Positions 29,866 through 39,336 of a DNA stretch of 64,000 nt are shown piece after piece. The position numbers and the translations under genes are program-made. The notes under the pieces were generated by a model. The model ran no database searches. It saw nothing but the letters and a program-made list of their open reading frames with translations, and was not told the DNA's origin. How positions within the stretch are numbered: position 1 is the first letter of the stretch; every line of letters begins with the position of its first letter. The stretch comes from Clostridiales bacterium (lineage in GTDB: Bacteria > Bacillota > Clostridia > Christensenellales > Aristaeellaceae): the NCBI GenBank assembly GCA_015056315.1, contig SVGN01000003.1:62001-126000 (forward strand), read 5' to 3'.

Positions 29866-30007
29866 TTTTGGGGGCTTCGGCGGCAGCTCCCCTCTTTAGA
29901 GGGAGCCTTATGAGGCGTACATCACCCGCTGTTTTGACAAAACCGCCCATCTATGCTATGCTTCCCGCATAAACCCGCAAAAGACAAGAACCAAAGGAGA
30001 TGCCGAT

Positions 30008-31243
30008 ATGAACTGGAAACCGATCGTCCTGATCGTGGCCACGATCACCAGCCTGTACCAGATGCTGCTGAACTACATCCAGTACCGCAGCGCAGGCAAC
30101 CCGGTGCCCGCCAACGTGAGCGATATCTACGACGCTGCCACCCACAAGCGCTGGGAGGAGTACCACGGCGAAAAGAGCCGTCTGGAGATCTTCTCCAACC
30201 TGCTGAGCTGGGTGGTCACCATCGTGCTGCTGGTGCTGAATGCCCACGCCGCCGTGGCAAAGCTGTTCGGCCCCAACCCCTACCTGCAGCTGGTGGTGGT
30301 GGTGACCTTCCAGACCCTGCTGGAGTGCCTGTTTGCCATGATCACCAACTATGTGGATACCATGAAGATCGAGCAGAAGTACGGCTTTAACCGTTCCAGC
30401 GGCAAGACCTTCGCCATCGACATGATCCGCGGGCTGATCATCGAGCTGGTGATGGGCATCGTGCTGGCGGTGCTGCTGTGCGCCCTGCACCTGTGGCTGG
30501 GCGATGGCATGGTGCTGGTCTTTGCCGCCTGCGTTTTCGGCATTACGCTGTTCATCTCCTTCATCTACCCCATCCTGAGCCGCATGAGCAACAAGTTCGT
30601 GCCCCTGGAGGATGGCGAGCTGAAGGAGAAGCTGACCGCCCTGCTGCAGAAGCACGGCTACCATGTAAAGGCCATCGAGGTGATGGACGCCTCCCGCCGC
30701 ACCACAAAATCCAACGCCTACTTTACGGGCTTTGGCAAGCTGAAGACCATCGTGCTTTTCGATAACCTGGTCAACAGCATGACCCCCGACGAGATCTGCG
30801 CCGTGTTCGCCCACGAGCTGGGCCACGGCCTCAATAAGGATGTGCCCAAGCTGCAGCTGCTGAACCTGCTGAACATGCTGCTGATGGCCGTGCTGGCATG
30901 GCTCACCGTGCGCACCGCCGGTATGCACACCGCCTTCGGCTTCGAAGCGGTCAACTACGGCTTTGCCTACATCCTGCTGGGCTGCGCATGGCTGCCCCTG
31001 CTGAACCCCCTCACCGGCCTGCTGAGCAGCGCCTACAGCCGCTATGCGGAGTACCGGGCCGACCGCCAGGCGGTGGCCGAGGGCTACGGCCAGGGCCTGA
31101 TCTCCGGCCTGAAGAAGCTCTCCAAGGATAACTTCTCCCACCTGGCCCCCTCTCCCCTGCTGGTGAAGCTCACCTACAGCCATCCCCCGCTGAGCCAGCG
31201 CATCGATGCCATCGAAAAGGCCATGGCGGAGCAGGCCAAGTAA
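30008..31243 (+). CDS. M48 family metallopeptidase (Ste24-like)
   Basis: FAHELGHGLNKDVPK, EYRADRQAVAEG, multi-TM N-terminus. Confidence 0.92.
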   Translation: MNWKPIVLIVATITSLYQMLLNYIQYRSAGNPVPANVSDIYDAATHKRWEEYHGEKSRLEIFSNLLSWVVTIVLLVLNAHAAVAKLFGPNPYLQLVVVVTFQTLLECLFAMITNYVDTMKIEQKYGFNRSSGKTFAIDMIRGLIIELVMGIVLAVLLCALHLWLGDGMVLVFAACVFGITLFISFIYPILSRMSNKFVPLEDGELKEKLTALLQKHGYHVKAIEVMDASRRTTKSNAYFTGFGKLKTIVLFDNLVNSMTPDEICAVFAHELGHGLNKDVPKLQLLNLLNMLLMAVLAWLTVRTAGMHTAFGFEAVNYGFAYILLGCAWLPLLNPLTGLLSSAYSRYAEYRADRQAVAEGYGQGLISGLKKLSKDNFSHLAPSPLLVKLTYSHPPLSQRIDAIEKAMAEQAK

Positions 31244-31383
31244 ACGCCTGCCGACCAACTGCCTTGCAAACGAATTGTATACATCCGTGCCCCGGCAGGA
31301 CATCCCCTGCCGGGGTCGAATGTTTTACAGCAGCAAACCGCGGCCCCCATGCCGCTACCAAAAGAAGAGAGGGAATAACCATT

Positions 31384-32418
31384 ATGCGTATTTTTGAAGG
31401 CTACCAGAAGGGCATCAACCTGGGCGGCTGGCTGAGCCAGCTGGTGGGCAACGACGACCACCACTTCAACACCTTTATCACCGAGAGCGACATCGCCCGC
31501 ATCGCCTCCTTCGGCTGCGACCATGTGCGCCTGCCTGTGGATTGCGACACCGTCTTTGCCGACGAGGGGCGCACCATCCTGCCCCGGATCGAGTACATCG
31601 ACAAGTGCATCCGGTGGTGCGGCGACCACGGCCTCAACCTGATCATCGACCTGCACAAGACCTTCGGCTACATGTTCTCCACCATCGACCGGGATTACGG
31701 CGCTGCCTTCTTCCACGATGAGAACCTGCAGGCCGCCTTCCTGCGCATCTGGACGGTGTTCGCCCAGCGCTACGGCCGGTACGCCCACCGGGTGGCCTTC
31801 GAGCTGCTCAACGAGGTGGATCTGCCCGATGTGGTAACCGAGTGGAACGGCATCGTGCGCAAGGCCATCGAGACCATCCGCCCCATTGCGCCGGATACGT
31901 GGATCCTGGTGGGCGGCGTGCGCTACAACGCCGTTACCAGCGTGCCCACGCTGGATGCGCCCTACGATGAGAGGATCGTCTACAACTTCCACTGCTACGA
32001 GCCGCTGATCTTTACCCATCAGGCCGCGCCGTGGGTGAACCACATGCCCCACGATTTCCACATCGCCTACCCGCTGACGGTGGGCACCTACGCCAAGACC
32101 GCCGAGGAGCTGGGCATGTGGCAGGCCGGTGAAAGCAAGCCCGGCGACGAGGATCTCATCAGCCCCGAATACTTTGAGAGGATGTTCAGGCCCGCCATCG
32201 ATGCCGCCAACGAGCGCAATGCGCCCCTGTACTGCGGCGAATACGGCGTGATCGACCGGGCTCCCACCCCCGATACCCTGCGCTGGCTCAAGGATATCAA
32301 CGCTGCCTTTGCCAAAAACGGCATCGGCCGTGCCCTGTGGACTTACAAGGTGCACTCCTTCGGTCTGGTGGATGCGCACTATGATGACATCCGGGAGGAA
32401 ATGATCAAGGTGCTGTGA
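31384..32418 (+). CDS. Glycoside hydrolase family 5 (cellulase-like)
   Basis: GINLGGWLSQ, FELLNEVDLPD, YCGEYGVIDR. Confidence 0.85.
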   Translation: MRIFEGYQKGINLGGWLSQLVGNDDHHFNTFITESDIARIASFGCDHVRLPVDCDTVFADEGRTILPRIEYIDKCIRWCGDHGLNLIIDLHKTFGYMFSTIDRDYGAAFFHDENLQAAFLRIWTVFAQRYGRYAHRVAFELLNEVDLPDVVTEWNGIVRKAIETIRPIAPDTWILVGGVRYNAVTSVPTLDAPYDERIVYNFHCYEPLIFTHQAAPWVNHMPHDFHIAYPLTVGTYAKTAEELGMWQAGESKPGDEDLISPEYFERMFRPAIDAANERNAPLYCGEYGVIDRAPTPDTLRWLKDINAAFAKNGIGRALWTYKVHSFGLVDAHYDDIREEMIKVL

Positions 32419-32481
32419 TGGGGGGACGCCAAAGGGCTCTGCCCTTTGGAAACCCGGCAGGGGGCTGAGCCCCCTGCACCC

Positions 32482-32722
32482 CGCTTGCTGCGCCCGCTTT
32501 GCGGGCACAGGGGAGAATGCTGTGCCGGGTGGCTGCAATAATCGAAAAACCGACCGTGCCGGGAGCGGATGGCTCCGGGAGGTGCTGCAATCCGTGAGGG
32601 ATGCGGGGCGCTGCCCCTGCACCCCGCTTGCTGCACCCGCTTTGCGGGCGCAGGGGAGAATGCTGTACCGGGTGGCTGCAATAATCGAAAAACCGACCGT
32701 ACCGGGAGCGGATGGCTCCGGG
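32482..32722. repeat. ~100-bp direct duplication
   Basis: cccgcttgctgc(g/a)cccgctttgcgggc..caataatcgaaaaaccgaccgt(g/a)ccgggagcggatggctccggg at ~32482 and ~32625; second copy completes a terminator. Confidence 0.75.
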
Positions 32723-32751
32723 TGCGGTCGGTTTGCTTTTGGTGGGTGGGG

Positions 32752-33360
32752 TCAGGCTTCATCCGGCTGCTGGCCGTCGTGGGGCAGCCATTGGCATTCG
32801 GTAACAGTCATCTCCGTAAAGGTGGCCCTGAAGGATGAGGCCTCCGGGCTGCAGGCGTAGATGCCGAAGCGGATCCTGCCGCCGCCCTGCCACAAATGGC
32901 AGATGCGCATCTGCCGGAAGGTGATGCCATCCTCCGAGCATTCGATGCGGAAATCATCCTCCCGGCGGCTGAGCCGGTACCACATGCTCTTGACGGAGGC
33001 ATCGATCTCGGTGGTGGCCCAATCGGAATAGCCGTTGTTGGTGACCACGCTGCCCAGATGCTGGAACCGCTCGTTCTCGTATTCGATGGAGGCCTTGAGC
33101 CAGTTGTCGCTGTCCAGATAGACCACAACGCCGCACTGGTCGAAGCGGTGCTTGCTCTCAAAGGCGGTCTTTACGGTAAAGGAAAAGAACTTCTCCTCTG
33201 TTTCCAGCTGGAGAACAGGGGCGTTATCGTTGCGGAAATGGTAATAGGTGCGCTGCCACAGATCGGTGTGGGGAGCGGTGGTGATCTCGATCCGGTCATC
33301 GGTGATGAGATGCTCCGCAGGGGTGCGGGTCCATTTCCATTGGGCGGCTTTCGGCTTCAT
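32752..33360 (-). CDS. DUF1349 domain-containing protein
   Basis: FDQCGVVVYLDSDNWLKASIEYENERFQHLGSVVTNNGYSDWAT. Confidence 0.82.
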   Translation of the reverse strand: MKPKAAQWKWTRTPAEHLITDDRIEITTAPHTDLWQRTYYHFRNDNAPVLQLETEEKFFSFTVKTAFESKHRFDQCGVVVYLDSDNWLKASIEYENERFQHLGSVVTNNGYSDWATTEIDASVKSMWYRLSRREDDFRIECSEDGITFRQMRICHLWQGGGRIRFGIYACSPEASSFRATFTEMTVTECQWLPHDGQQPDEA

Positions 33361-33553
33361 GGTGGTGACCTCCGTTATTCTGGTGGGTTGAGGAGATTGT
33401 AGCATGGTTCCCGGGCAGATGGCAAGGCGGCGGGCGGCGCACTTCTGCCGCCCCGGGAAGGCTGCTTTCCGGGCGGCGGCGACCCGCTCAAACGCTTGCC
33501 ACGCTTGGGTTCCCTGTTTGGTTTTCGGCTTGAATTTATCTTATGACGATATA

Positions 33554-33609
33554 TTTTTATCGAAAAACGATAAAAAGTTATTGACAAGCGTTAATGGTGG
33601 TGGTATCAT
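33554..33609 (+). promoter_or_regulatory. Palindromic operator candidate plus sigma-A-type promoter
   Basis: tttttatcg-aaaaa-cgataaaaa (33554..33576), ttgaca 33581..33586, 17 bp, tatcat 33604..33609. Confidence 0.65.
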
Positions 33610-33751
33610 TCCAACTGTCGAAGCGCAAGACAGCTCCGGCAGGGTTGGCCTCCTGCCGGAAAGGCGGGGATACGCTCCCCGCAATGCAACCACAGCACTG
33701 CACGCGGGCTCAGCCCGCTTCCTGTATGAACCGAACGGAGGAGAAACCACT

Positions 33752-34306
33752 ATGAACCGACTGAAAAATTCCAAGCTGCTGAAATTTGGCAAGATCGCCA
33801 CCCGCATCGTTGAGGTCTTCTGCTGGCTGGGGGTCGCCTTGACCCTGATCTGCGCCATTGCCTGTATGGTGAGCGGCGACTGGACAGCCGAGCATGTGTT
33901 TGCCGGCGAGCCCATCCGCTACAACGGTCTTACCATTGCCGATTCTGCCGAAACCTTCGGCACCGTTCTGCCGGTGGTGGTCACCGCGCTGCTGGGCGCC
34001 TGCATCGCTCTGGTGCTGATGGCCATCATGTTCCACACCATGCACAGGGTGCTGGCCTCTGCCCAGACCGGCTCCCCCTTCCAGCCCGCCAACGTACGGC
34101 GCATCGAGCGCATCGGCTGGCTGGCCATCGTCTCCCCCATCGTGGGCTGGCTGCTGACCATGCTCTGCAAGCTGATCCTGGGCGATACTATGATGGAGCC
34201 CTCCCTGGATCTGACCGGGCTGGTGATGGGCCTGATGGTGCTGATCCTGAGCCGTTTCTTCGCCTACGGCGTATCCCTGCAGAACGACGTAGACGGCATG
34301 GTGTAA
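33752..34306 (+). CDS. DUF2975 domain-containing membrane protein
   Basis: 4 TM; ATG after ggaggag; followed by YozG-like XRE gene, the usual DUF2975 arrangement. Confidence 0.8.
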   Translation: MNRLKNSKLLKFGKIATRIVEVFCWLGVALTLICAIACMVSGDWTAEHVFAGEPIRYNGLTIADSAETFGTVLPVVVTALLGACIALVLMAIMFHTMHRVLASAQTGSPFQPANVRRIERIGWLAIVSPIVGWLLTMLCKLILGDTMMEPSLDLTGLVMGLMVLILSRFFAYGVSLQNDVDGMV

Positions 34307-34319
34307 GGAGGGTAAGCGG

Positions 34320-34529
34320 ATGGGAAAGATCATTCTGCACCTGGATCGGGTGATGGTGGAGCGGAAAATGTCGCTGAACGAGCTTTCAGAGAAGGTGGGC
34401 GTGAGCAACGTGAACCTTTCCAAGCTGAAGAACAACAAGGTGACCGCCATCCGCTTTTCCACGCTGGAGGCCATCTGCGCCGCGCTCCACTGCCAGCCCG
34501 GCGACCTGATGGAGTATATCGAGGAGTGA
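34320..34529 (+). CDS. Small XRE-family regulator (YozG-like)
   Basis: IILHLDRVMVERKMSLNELSEKVGVSNVNLSKLKNNKVTAIRFSTLEAICAALHCQPGDLMEY. Confidence 0.88.
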   Translation: MGKIILHLDRVMVERKMSLNELSEKVGVSNVNLSKLKNNKVTAIRFSTLEAICAALHCQPGDLMEYIEE

Positions 34530-34599
34530 GCCCCCGGGGGCTCCCATCCGGGCACGGCCTGCGAAGGCGGGGCTGTGCCCCTGTTATGGAGGTATCAGG

Positions 34600-34875
34600 A
34601 TGGAATTTCTGTTTGAACTGCTGTTTGAGCTGGCTGCCGAGGGCACCGTGGAGCTGAGCAAGAGCGTGCGGGTGCCCAGGCCTGTACGGTTTCTGCTCAT
34701 CGGCATCATTGTGCTGTTCAGCGTTGCCGTGATCGGCGTGATGCTGCTTGCATCCATCATGGCGCTGAAGGAGAATGTGTTTTTCGGCATCGTATTGCTG
34801 GCCATCACGCTGTTTATGCTGGTGATGGGCGTGATCAGGTTCCGGGAGACATATTTGAAGAAGAAGGCCCGCTAA
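34600..34875 (+). CDS. Small membrane protein
   Basis: ATG after ggaggtatcagg; two hydrophobic segments. Confidence 0.6.
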   Translation: MEFLFELLFELAAEGTVELSKSVRVPRPVRFLLIGIIVLFSVAVIGVMLLASIMALKENVFFGIVLLAITLFMLVMGVIRFRETYLKKKAR

Positions 34876-34910
34876 GAACGCGGGACCCGCCCGGAATGCA
34901 AGGGCGCATG

Positions 34911-34951
34911 AAAAAGCAAGCCTCCCCAAAACGGGAAGGCTTGCTTTTCTT
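34911..34951. terminator. Bidirectional terminator between convergent genes
   Basis: aaaaagcaagcctccccaaaacgggaaggcttgcttttctt. Confidence 0.8.
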
Positions 34952-35013
34952 ATGGGGATGTTTTCTCCCCTGCCGCAGCCGGAAGGGGGAATGCCGCAGG
35001 CGGCCTTGCGGCA

Positions 35014-35499
35014 TCATTCTGCAGCAGGCTCTGCACCCATGTCGGCAGCATCTGCACCCACGTCGGCAGGCTCTTCATCGAAATGCTCGATCACTTCGGT
35101 CGTTCCGGCGGTATTGCCGGAGGAATACGCATCAAAGGCAAAGAACGTGCTGGCTGCAAACAGAAGAATATGCAGCACCACGATGATCCCCAGCACCCAT
35201 GCGACGATCTTCCAGATCAGGCTGCGGCGGCGGTTCTGGGCAGCCATCTGTTCGGCGATCTGCGCCAGCACGGCGGCATATTCGGGGGTACCGGCATCCT
35301 CCGGCACGGGCTGACCAAGCAGCTCGGGCACGGTCACCTCCAGCGCATCCGCCAGACGGACGAGGGCATCCGCATCGGGTACGGAGAGGTCTTTTTCCCA
35401 TTTGGAGATGGTCTGGCGAACCACGTTCATGCGGTCGGCCAGCTGCTGCTGAGAGAGGCCCAGTTTCTTACGGCAGGTGATGATGTTGTTACCAAGCAT
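35014..35499 (-). CDS. XRE-family regulator with TM helix
   Basis: NNIITCRKKLGLSQQQLADRMNVVRQTISKWEKDLSVPDADALVRLADAL; TM near middle. Confidence 0.88.
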   Translation of the reverse strand: MLGNNIITCRKKLGLSQQQLADRMNVVRQTISKWEKDLSVPDADALVRLADALEVTVPELLGQPVPEDAGTPEYAAVLAQIAEQMAAQNRRRSLIWKIVAWVLGIIVVLHILLFAASTFFAFDAYSSGNTAGTTEVIEHFDEEPADVGADAADMGAEPAAE

Positions 35500-35660
35500 T
35501 GGGGGGACACTTCCTTTCGTTTGGATGCTTCAACCATACAGCCGAAGCGGAAGAGAAGCAAGCAACGGGGTTGCACAACTCCGCAACGGGCGGTAACAAC
35601 GCCGCAACATGGGGCTGCAGGGGGGATGGGTACGCCTTGGTGGGTGTGCGAGAGAGGGGT

Positions 35661-35850
35661 GGCACCCTCAGTCAGGCTTCGCCGACAGCTCCCTCTGAAG
35701 AGGGAGCCTGGGGGGATGTGGGGGCTTCGCCTGACAGCTCCCTCTGAAGAGGGAGCCGGGGGAGGTGGGGGCTTCGCCTGACAGCTCCCTCTGAAGAGGG
35801 AGCCGGGGGAGGTGGGGCTTCGCCTGACAGCTCCCTCTGAAGAGGGAGCC
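35661..35850 (+). repeat. SP-I repeat followed by three truncated tandem units
   Basis: Full unit at 35661..35709 then three units gcttcgcctgacagctccctctgaagagggagcc. Confidence 0.85.
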
Positions 35851-35888
35851 TTGTGTGAGGGCGTGAGCCTGGGTAAGGGGTCTGCGGG

Positions 35889-35938
35889 CGGCACCCTCAG
35901 TCGGCTTCGCCGACAGCTCCCTCTGAAGAGGGAGCCTT
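35889..35938 (+). repeat. SP-I repeat
   Basis: cggcaccctcagtcggcttcgccgacagctccctctgaagagggagcctt. Confidence 0.9.
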
Positions 35939-35994
35939 GGTGGGGGGTGGGTGCCACCGTTTGAGATCGGCTACTCCCCCGCTTGGCTGTTGCC

Positions 35995-36061
35995 GGAATC
36001 CCCCCGTCTCGCCTTCGGCGAGCCACCCCCCTTTGGCAAGGGCGGGCTTAGGAGGCGGGTG
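35995..36061. repeat. SP-II double-hairpin repeat
   Basis: ggaatccccccgtctcgccttcggcgagccacccccctttggcaagggcgggcttaggaggcgggt. Confidence 0.75.
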
Positions 36062-36129
36062 CCGCCGTTTAGGGTCAGCTGCTCCGGCTTGGGCATTGCG
36101 CATTGCTGCAGATGGTGAGCAACCGTGAC

Positions 36130-36181
36130 GGCTCCCTCTTCAGAGGGAGCTGGCTGCCCGAAGGGCAGACTGAGGGTGCCG
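36130..36181 (-). repeat. SP-I repeat (left terminus of LR copy B)
   Basis: ggctccctcttcagagggagctggctgcccgaagggcagactgagggtgccg. Confidence 0.9.
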
Positions 36182-36776
36182 ATTGTGGATAAGTGACAGA
36201 GTTACAGCCAAGTAACATGGGATGCTTATGGCAAGGGGTCGTTTTCTTTACTGGCGCACAGCGTGGGACAGCCTATGATATAAGGCTGTTTTTGTAATCG
36301 AACCACTCCGACAACCCGGAGTTCGGGAGGCAAGGAATGGTTTTCGTAGCCAAGCGGCTTTGCCGGGGGATGACTGCTTCGATCTTGCCGACCCGCCCCG
36401 ACAACTCGGGGTTCGGGTTGCAGCGAAAACGAAGCACAGCCAAACGGCTCCCCGCACGCGACGGTAGCGAACGACGTCAAATCCCCCTGCCGTTTTTCGG
36501 GGCGGGTTAAGGGAGCAGTGCGCTGTACAAGCAGCGAGTAAGCTGACCTGTATCTGCGGAGTGACCTTGATTGCGACCGCCGCCACGAAAAACGGCAATC
36601 AAAGGGATTTGACCAAAGAGAGCGTGTCGCTGTTTTCTGGTTCCTCTTTTGCGTCAAAAGAGGAACCGCAGGTGTGGGGCGCGGAGCCCCACCCTGTTCC
36701 TCGCAGCGGTACTGCGAGGTAAACAAAGCTATGAGCGACTTAGGTGGAACGACGCCTGCCGGGAGGGGACTGCGGG

Positions 36777-36826
36777 CGGCACCCTCAGTCGGCTTCGCCG
36801 ACAGCTCCCTCTGAAGAGGGAGCCTT
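36777..36826 (+). repeat. SP-I repeat (right terminus of LR copy B)
   Basis: cggcaccctcagtcggcttcgccgacagctccctctgaagagggagcctt. Confidence 0.9.
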
Positions 36827-36881
36827 GTGGGGGGGCGGGAGCCTGTGGGGAAGTGGGAGCCTGCCGGAAGGGGTCTGCACT

Positions 36882-36931
36882 CGGCACCCTCAGTCGGCTT
36901 CGCCGACAGCTCCCTCTGAAGAGGGAGCCTT
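36882..36931 (+). repeat. SP-I repeat
   Basis: Same sequence as above. Confidence 0.9.
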
Positions 36932-37058
36932 GTGTGGGGCCGGGAGCCGGGGGAGGCGCAAAAGTGGGATTCTCAAGGGCCTGAGGCCCTTGAGCGGGGA
37001 TCCAAGGGGCAGCGCCCCTTGGCAGGGAGCAGGAGCTGCGCCCCTGCGCTCTCCCCCA

Positions 37059-38807
37059 TCACTTGCACAGGCTGACGAACTCATCCACCTCGCCGCGTAC
37101 CACGTCCAGTGCGCTGCGCCAGTAATCCACGCTGCGCACATCGATGCCCACGGAGGCAGCCACCTCGGCGATGCTGCCGCTGCCGCAAGCGGCCAGCATG
37201 GCATCGTACTTGGGCAGGAAGGAAGCGCCCTCCTTCTGGTAGCGGGCGAACACGCCCAGGCCGAACAGCAGGCCGAAGGCGTAGGGGAAGTTGTAGAAAT
37301 GCAGGCCCACATTGTAGTAGTGGCTCTTGTTGACCCACATGGAGGGGTGGCGCACATCCTTGGCCAGACCATCGCCGTAGGCAGCCTCCTGAGCATCCAG
37401 CATCATCTGGTTCAGCTCCTGGGCGCTGGGGGTGTGGGTCTTGCGGGCTTCGAACACATTACTCTCGAACAGGAAGCGGCTGTAGATATCCACCACAGTC
37501 TGGGTGGCCTCCATCAGGCTGTTCTCCAGAAGCACGAAGCGGGTCTTTTCATCGGCGGTCTCGCGCACAGTGTGGCTGAGCAGGGTCTCATTGAAGATGG
37601 AGGCGGTCTCGGCCAGCTGCATGGGCACATCGGTCATGAGCACGGGCATGCGCTCCAGGCAGCGGTCGTGCCAGCCATGGCCCAGCTCGTGGGCAAGGGT
37701 GCTCACATCGGAGAAGCTGCCCACGAAGTTGGTGAGCACGCGGCACATCTTCTTCTGGTGGTAACCGGCACAGAAGGCACCGCCCTCCTTGCCCTCCCGG
37801 GGCAGGAAGTCGATCCAGCGGTTATCGAAGGCATGGGCCATGAAAGCGCCCATCTCCGGGTGTACCTTGCCAAAGGTGGAGACCAGCAGCTCCCGGGCCT
37901 CCTCCACGGTGTAGCGCAGGCTGGCCTCGCCCACGGGGGCGAAGAGATCGTAGAAGGGCAGACCGTCGTTGTGGCCCAGCAGCTTGCCCTTGGCCCGCAG
38001 ATAGCGGCGGAAATCCGGCAGGGCTTCGCGGATGGCGGTGAGCATGGCATCCAGGGTCTCCCGGTCCATGCGGCTCTCGGTGAGCTGACGGGTGAGGATA
38101 TCCGGGTACTTCTGGGCCTCGCACATGGTGAGGGCCTCGCCCTTGATGCCGCTGAGGCAGAAGGCCATGGGGGTCTCCACCTTGGCATAGGAGGCCAGCT
38201 CGGCCTCGTAGGCGGCCTTGCGCACGGCGGGGTCGGGGTCGTAGGCCATGCCCCGCACGGCGGGCAGGGGCTGGCTCTTGCCATCCAGCTCCACGGTGTG
38301 GCTGCCCATCAGGCGGTCGCGCAGCTTGGAGAAGGCCTCAGCGCCATCCAGAGACATGCGCAGCATCCACTTCTCCATCTCCTCGGGCAGCAGGTGCTCC
38401 GCCTGCTGCCTGGTCTCCCGGATCATAAAGGCGTGGGCCTTGAGGAGCTCGCTGCCCTCGATGCAGGCTTCCAGATCGGCGATGCCGCCCACCAGCCGCA
38501 CGATGGCGCTGGAGTTGAGCTGCACCTCCACCATCATGTTGCTGAGGCGGTCCAGATAGCGCAGGGCATCCTCGTTGGTGCAATCGGTGGCAAGGGTGAG
38601 GGAGGTGAAGCCGTAGCAGTTGCTGATCAGGTTGCTCAGCTCGGTGGAGGCGGCGATCACTTTTTCCAGCTTGGCGGTATCGGTGATATCCTCCTGAGCG
38701 ATGGCCTGGGCGGAATGGCTCAGCTCGGCGATGCGCTGGATATCGTTCTCCAGGCGGGGGTCGTCAAAACCGTTGTAGAATACGGACAGATCCCATGTCA
38801 TTTCCAT
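37059..38807 (-). CDS. pepF: M3 family oligoendopeptidase F
   Basis: DVSTLAHELGHGWHDRCLE, MQLAETASIFNETLL. Confidence 0.92.
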   Translation of the reverse strand: MEMTWDLSVFYNGFDDPRLENDIQRIAELSHSAQAIAQEDITDTAKLEKVIAASTELSNLISNCYGFTSLTLATDCTNEDALRYLDRLSNMMVEVQLNSSAIVRLVGGIADLEACIEGSELLKAHAFMIRETRQQAEHLLPEEMEKWMLRMSLDGAEAFSKLRDRLMGSHTVELDGKSQPLPAVRGMAYDPDPAVRKAAYEAELASYAKVETPMAFCLSGIKGEALTMCEAQKYPDILTRQLTESRMDRETLDAMLTAIREALPDFRRYLRAKGKLLGHNDGLPFYDLFAPVGEASLRYTVEEARELLVSTFGKVHPEMGAFMAHAFDNRWIDFLPREGKEGGAFCAGYHQKKMCRVLTNFVGSFSDVSTLAHELGHGWHDRCLERMPVLMTDVPMQLAETASIFNETLLSHTVRETADEKTRFVLLENSLMEATQTVVDIYSRFLFESNVFEARKTHTPSAQELNQMMLDAQEAAYGDGLAKDVRHPSMWVNKSHYYNVGLHFYNFPYAFGLLFGLGVFARYQKEGASFLPKYDAMLAACGSGSIAEVAASVGIDVRSVDYWRSALDVVRGEVDEFVSLCK

Positions 38808-38926
38808 GTGTTGATCACTCCTGTAGATGGTTTTGGTGGGTTTGATAAACAGGGCAGAGTGTTGGCTCTGCCCTGATGGGGTGTGGGGGTGTGGGGGATG
38901 GCGCTGCGCTGCGGGTCGGGCTTTTT

Positions 38927-38980
38927 CGGCACCCTCAGTCAGCGCAGAGCGCTGACAGCTCCCTCTAAAGAGGGAGCCTT
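38927..38980 (+). repeat. SP-I repeat
   Basis: cggcaccctcagtcagcgcagagcgctgacagctccctctaaagagggagcctt. Confidence 0.9.
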
Positions 38981-39005
38981 GTGGGGGGCGTGGGAGCCTT
39001 TATGG

Positions 39006-39336
39006 GGGAAACCCACGAAGTGGGGGGGCAGCCCGAACCTATGCTGCGGGTCGTACGCCCTTTGGGGGCACTCGAGCCGCTCGAAGGAAACCCACGAAGT
39101 GGGGGGGGCAGCCCGAACCCATGCTGCGGGTCGTACGCCCTTTGGGGGGCATGAGCGGCACCCTCAGTCAGCGCAGAGCGCTGACAGCTCCCTCTGAAGA
39201 GGGAGCCTTGTGGGGGCGTGGGAGCCTTTTTGGGGGAAACCCACGAAGTGGGGCCTCAGCCCGAACCCATGCTGCGGGTCGTACGCCCTTTGGGGGGCAC
39301 TCGAGCCGCTCGAAGGAAACCCACGAAGTGGGGGGC
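39006..39336. repeat. Array of ~80-90-bp units interrupted by an SP-I
   Basis: gaaacccacgaagtgggg..cagcccgaacccatgctgcgggtcgtacgccctttgggggca repeated; last partial unit abuts the gntR stop codon. Confidence 0.8.
39156..39209 (+). repeat. SP-I repeat
   Basis: cggcaccctcagtcagcgcagagcgctgacagctccctctgaagagggagcct. Confidence 0.9.

Larger units (their letters stand above)
36130..36826 (-). repeat. LR composite element, copy B (~700 bp)
   Basis: Inverted copy of 29164..29865 with same end arrangement. Confidence 0.8.

Noticed and set aside
35661-36931. CRISPR array
   Set aside because: Repeats are irregularly spaced, occur in both orientations, have no uniform spacers, and no cas genes are present
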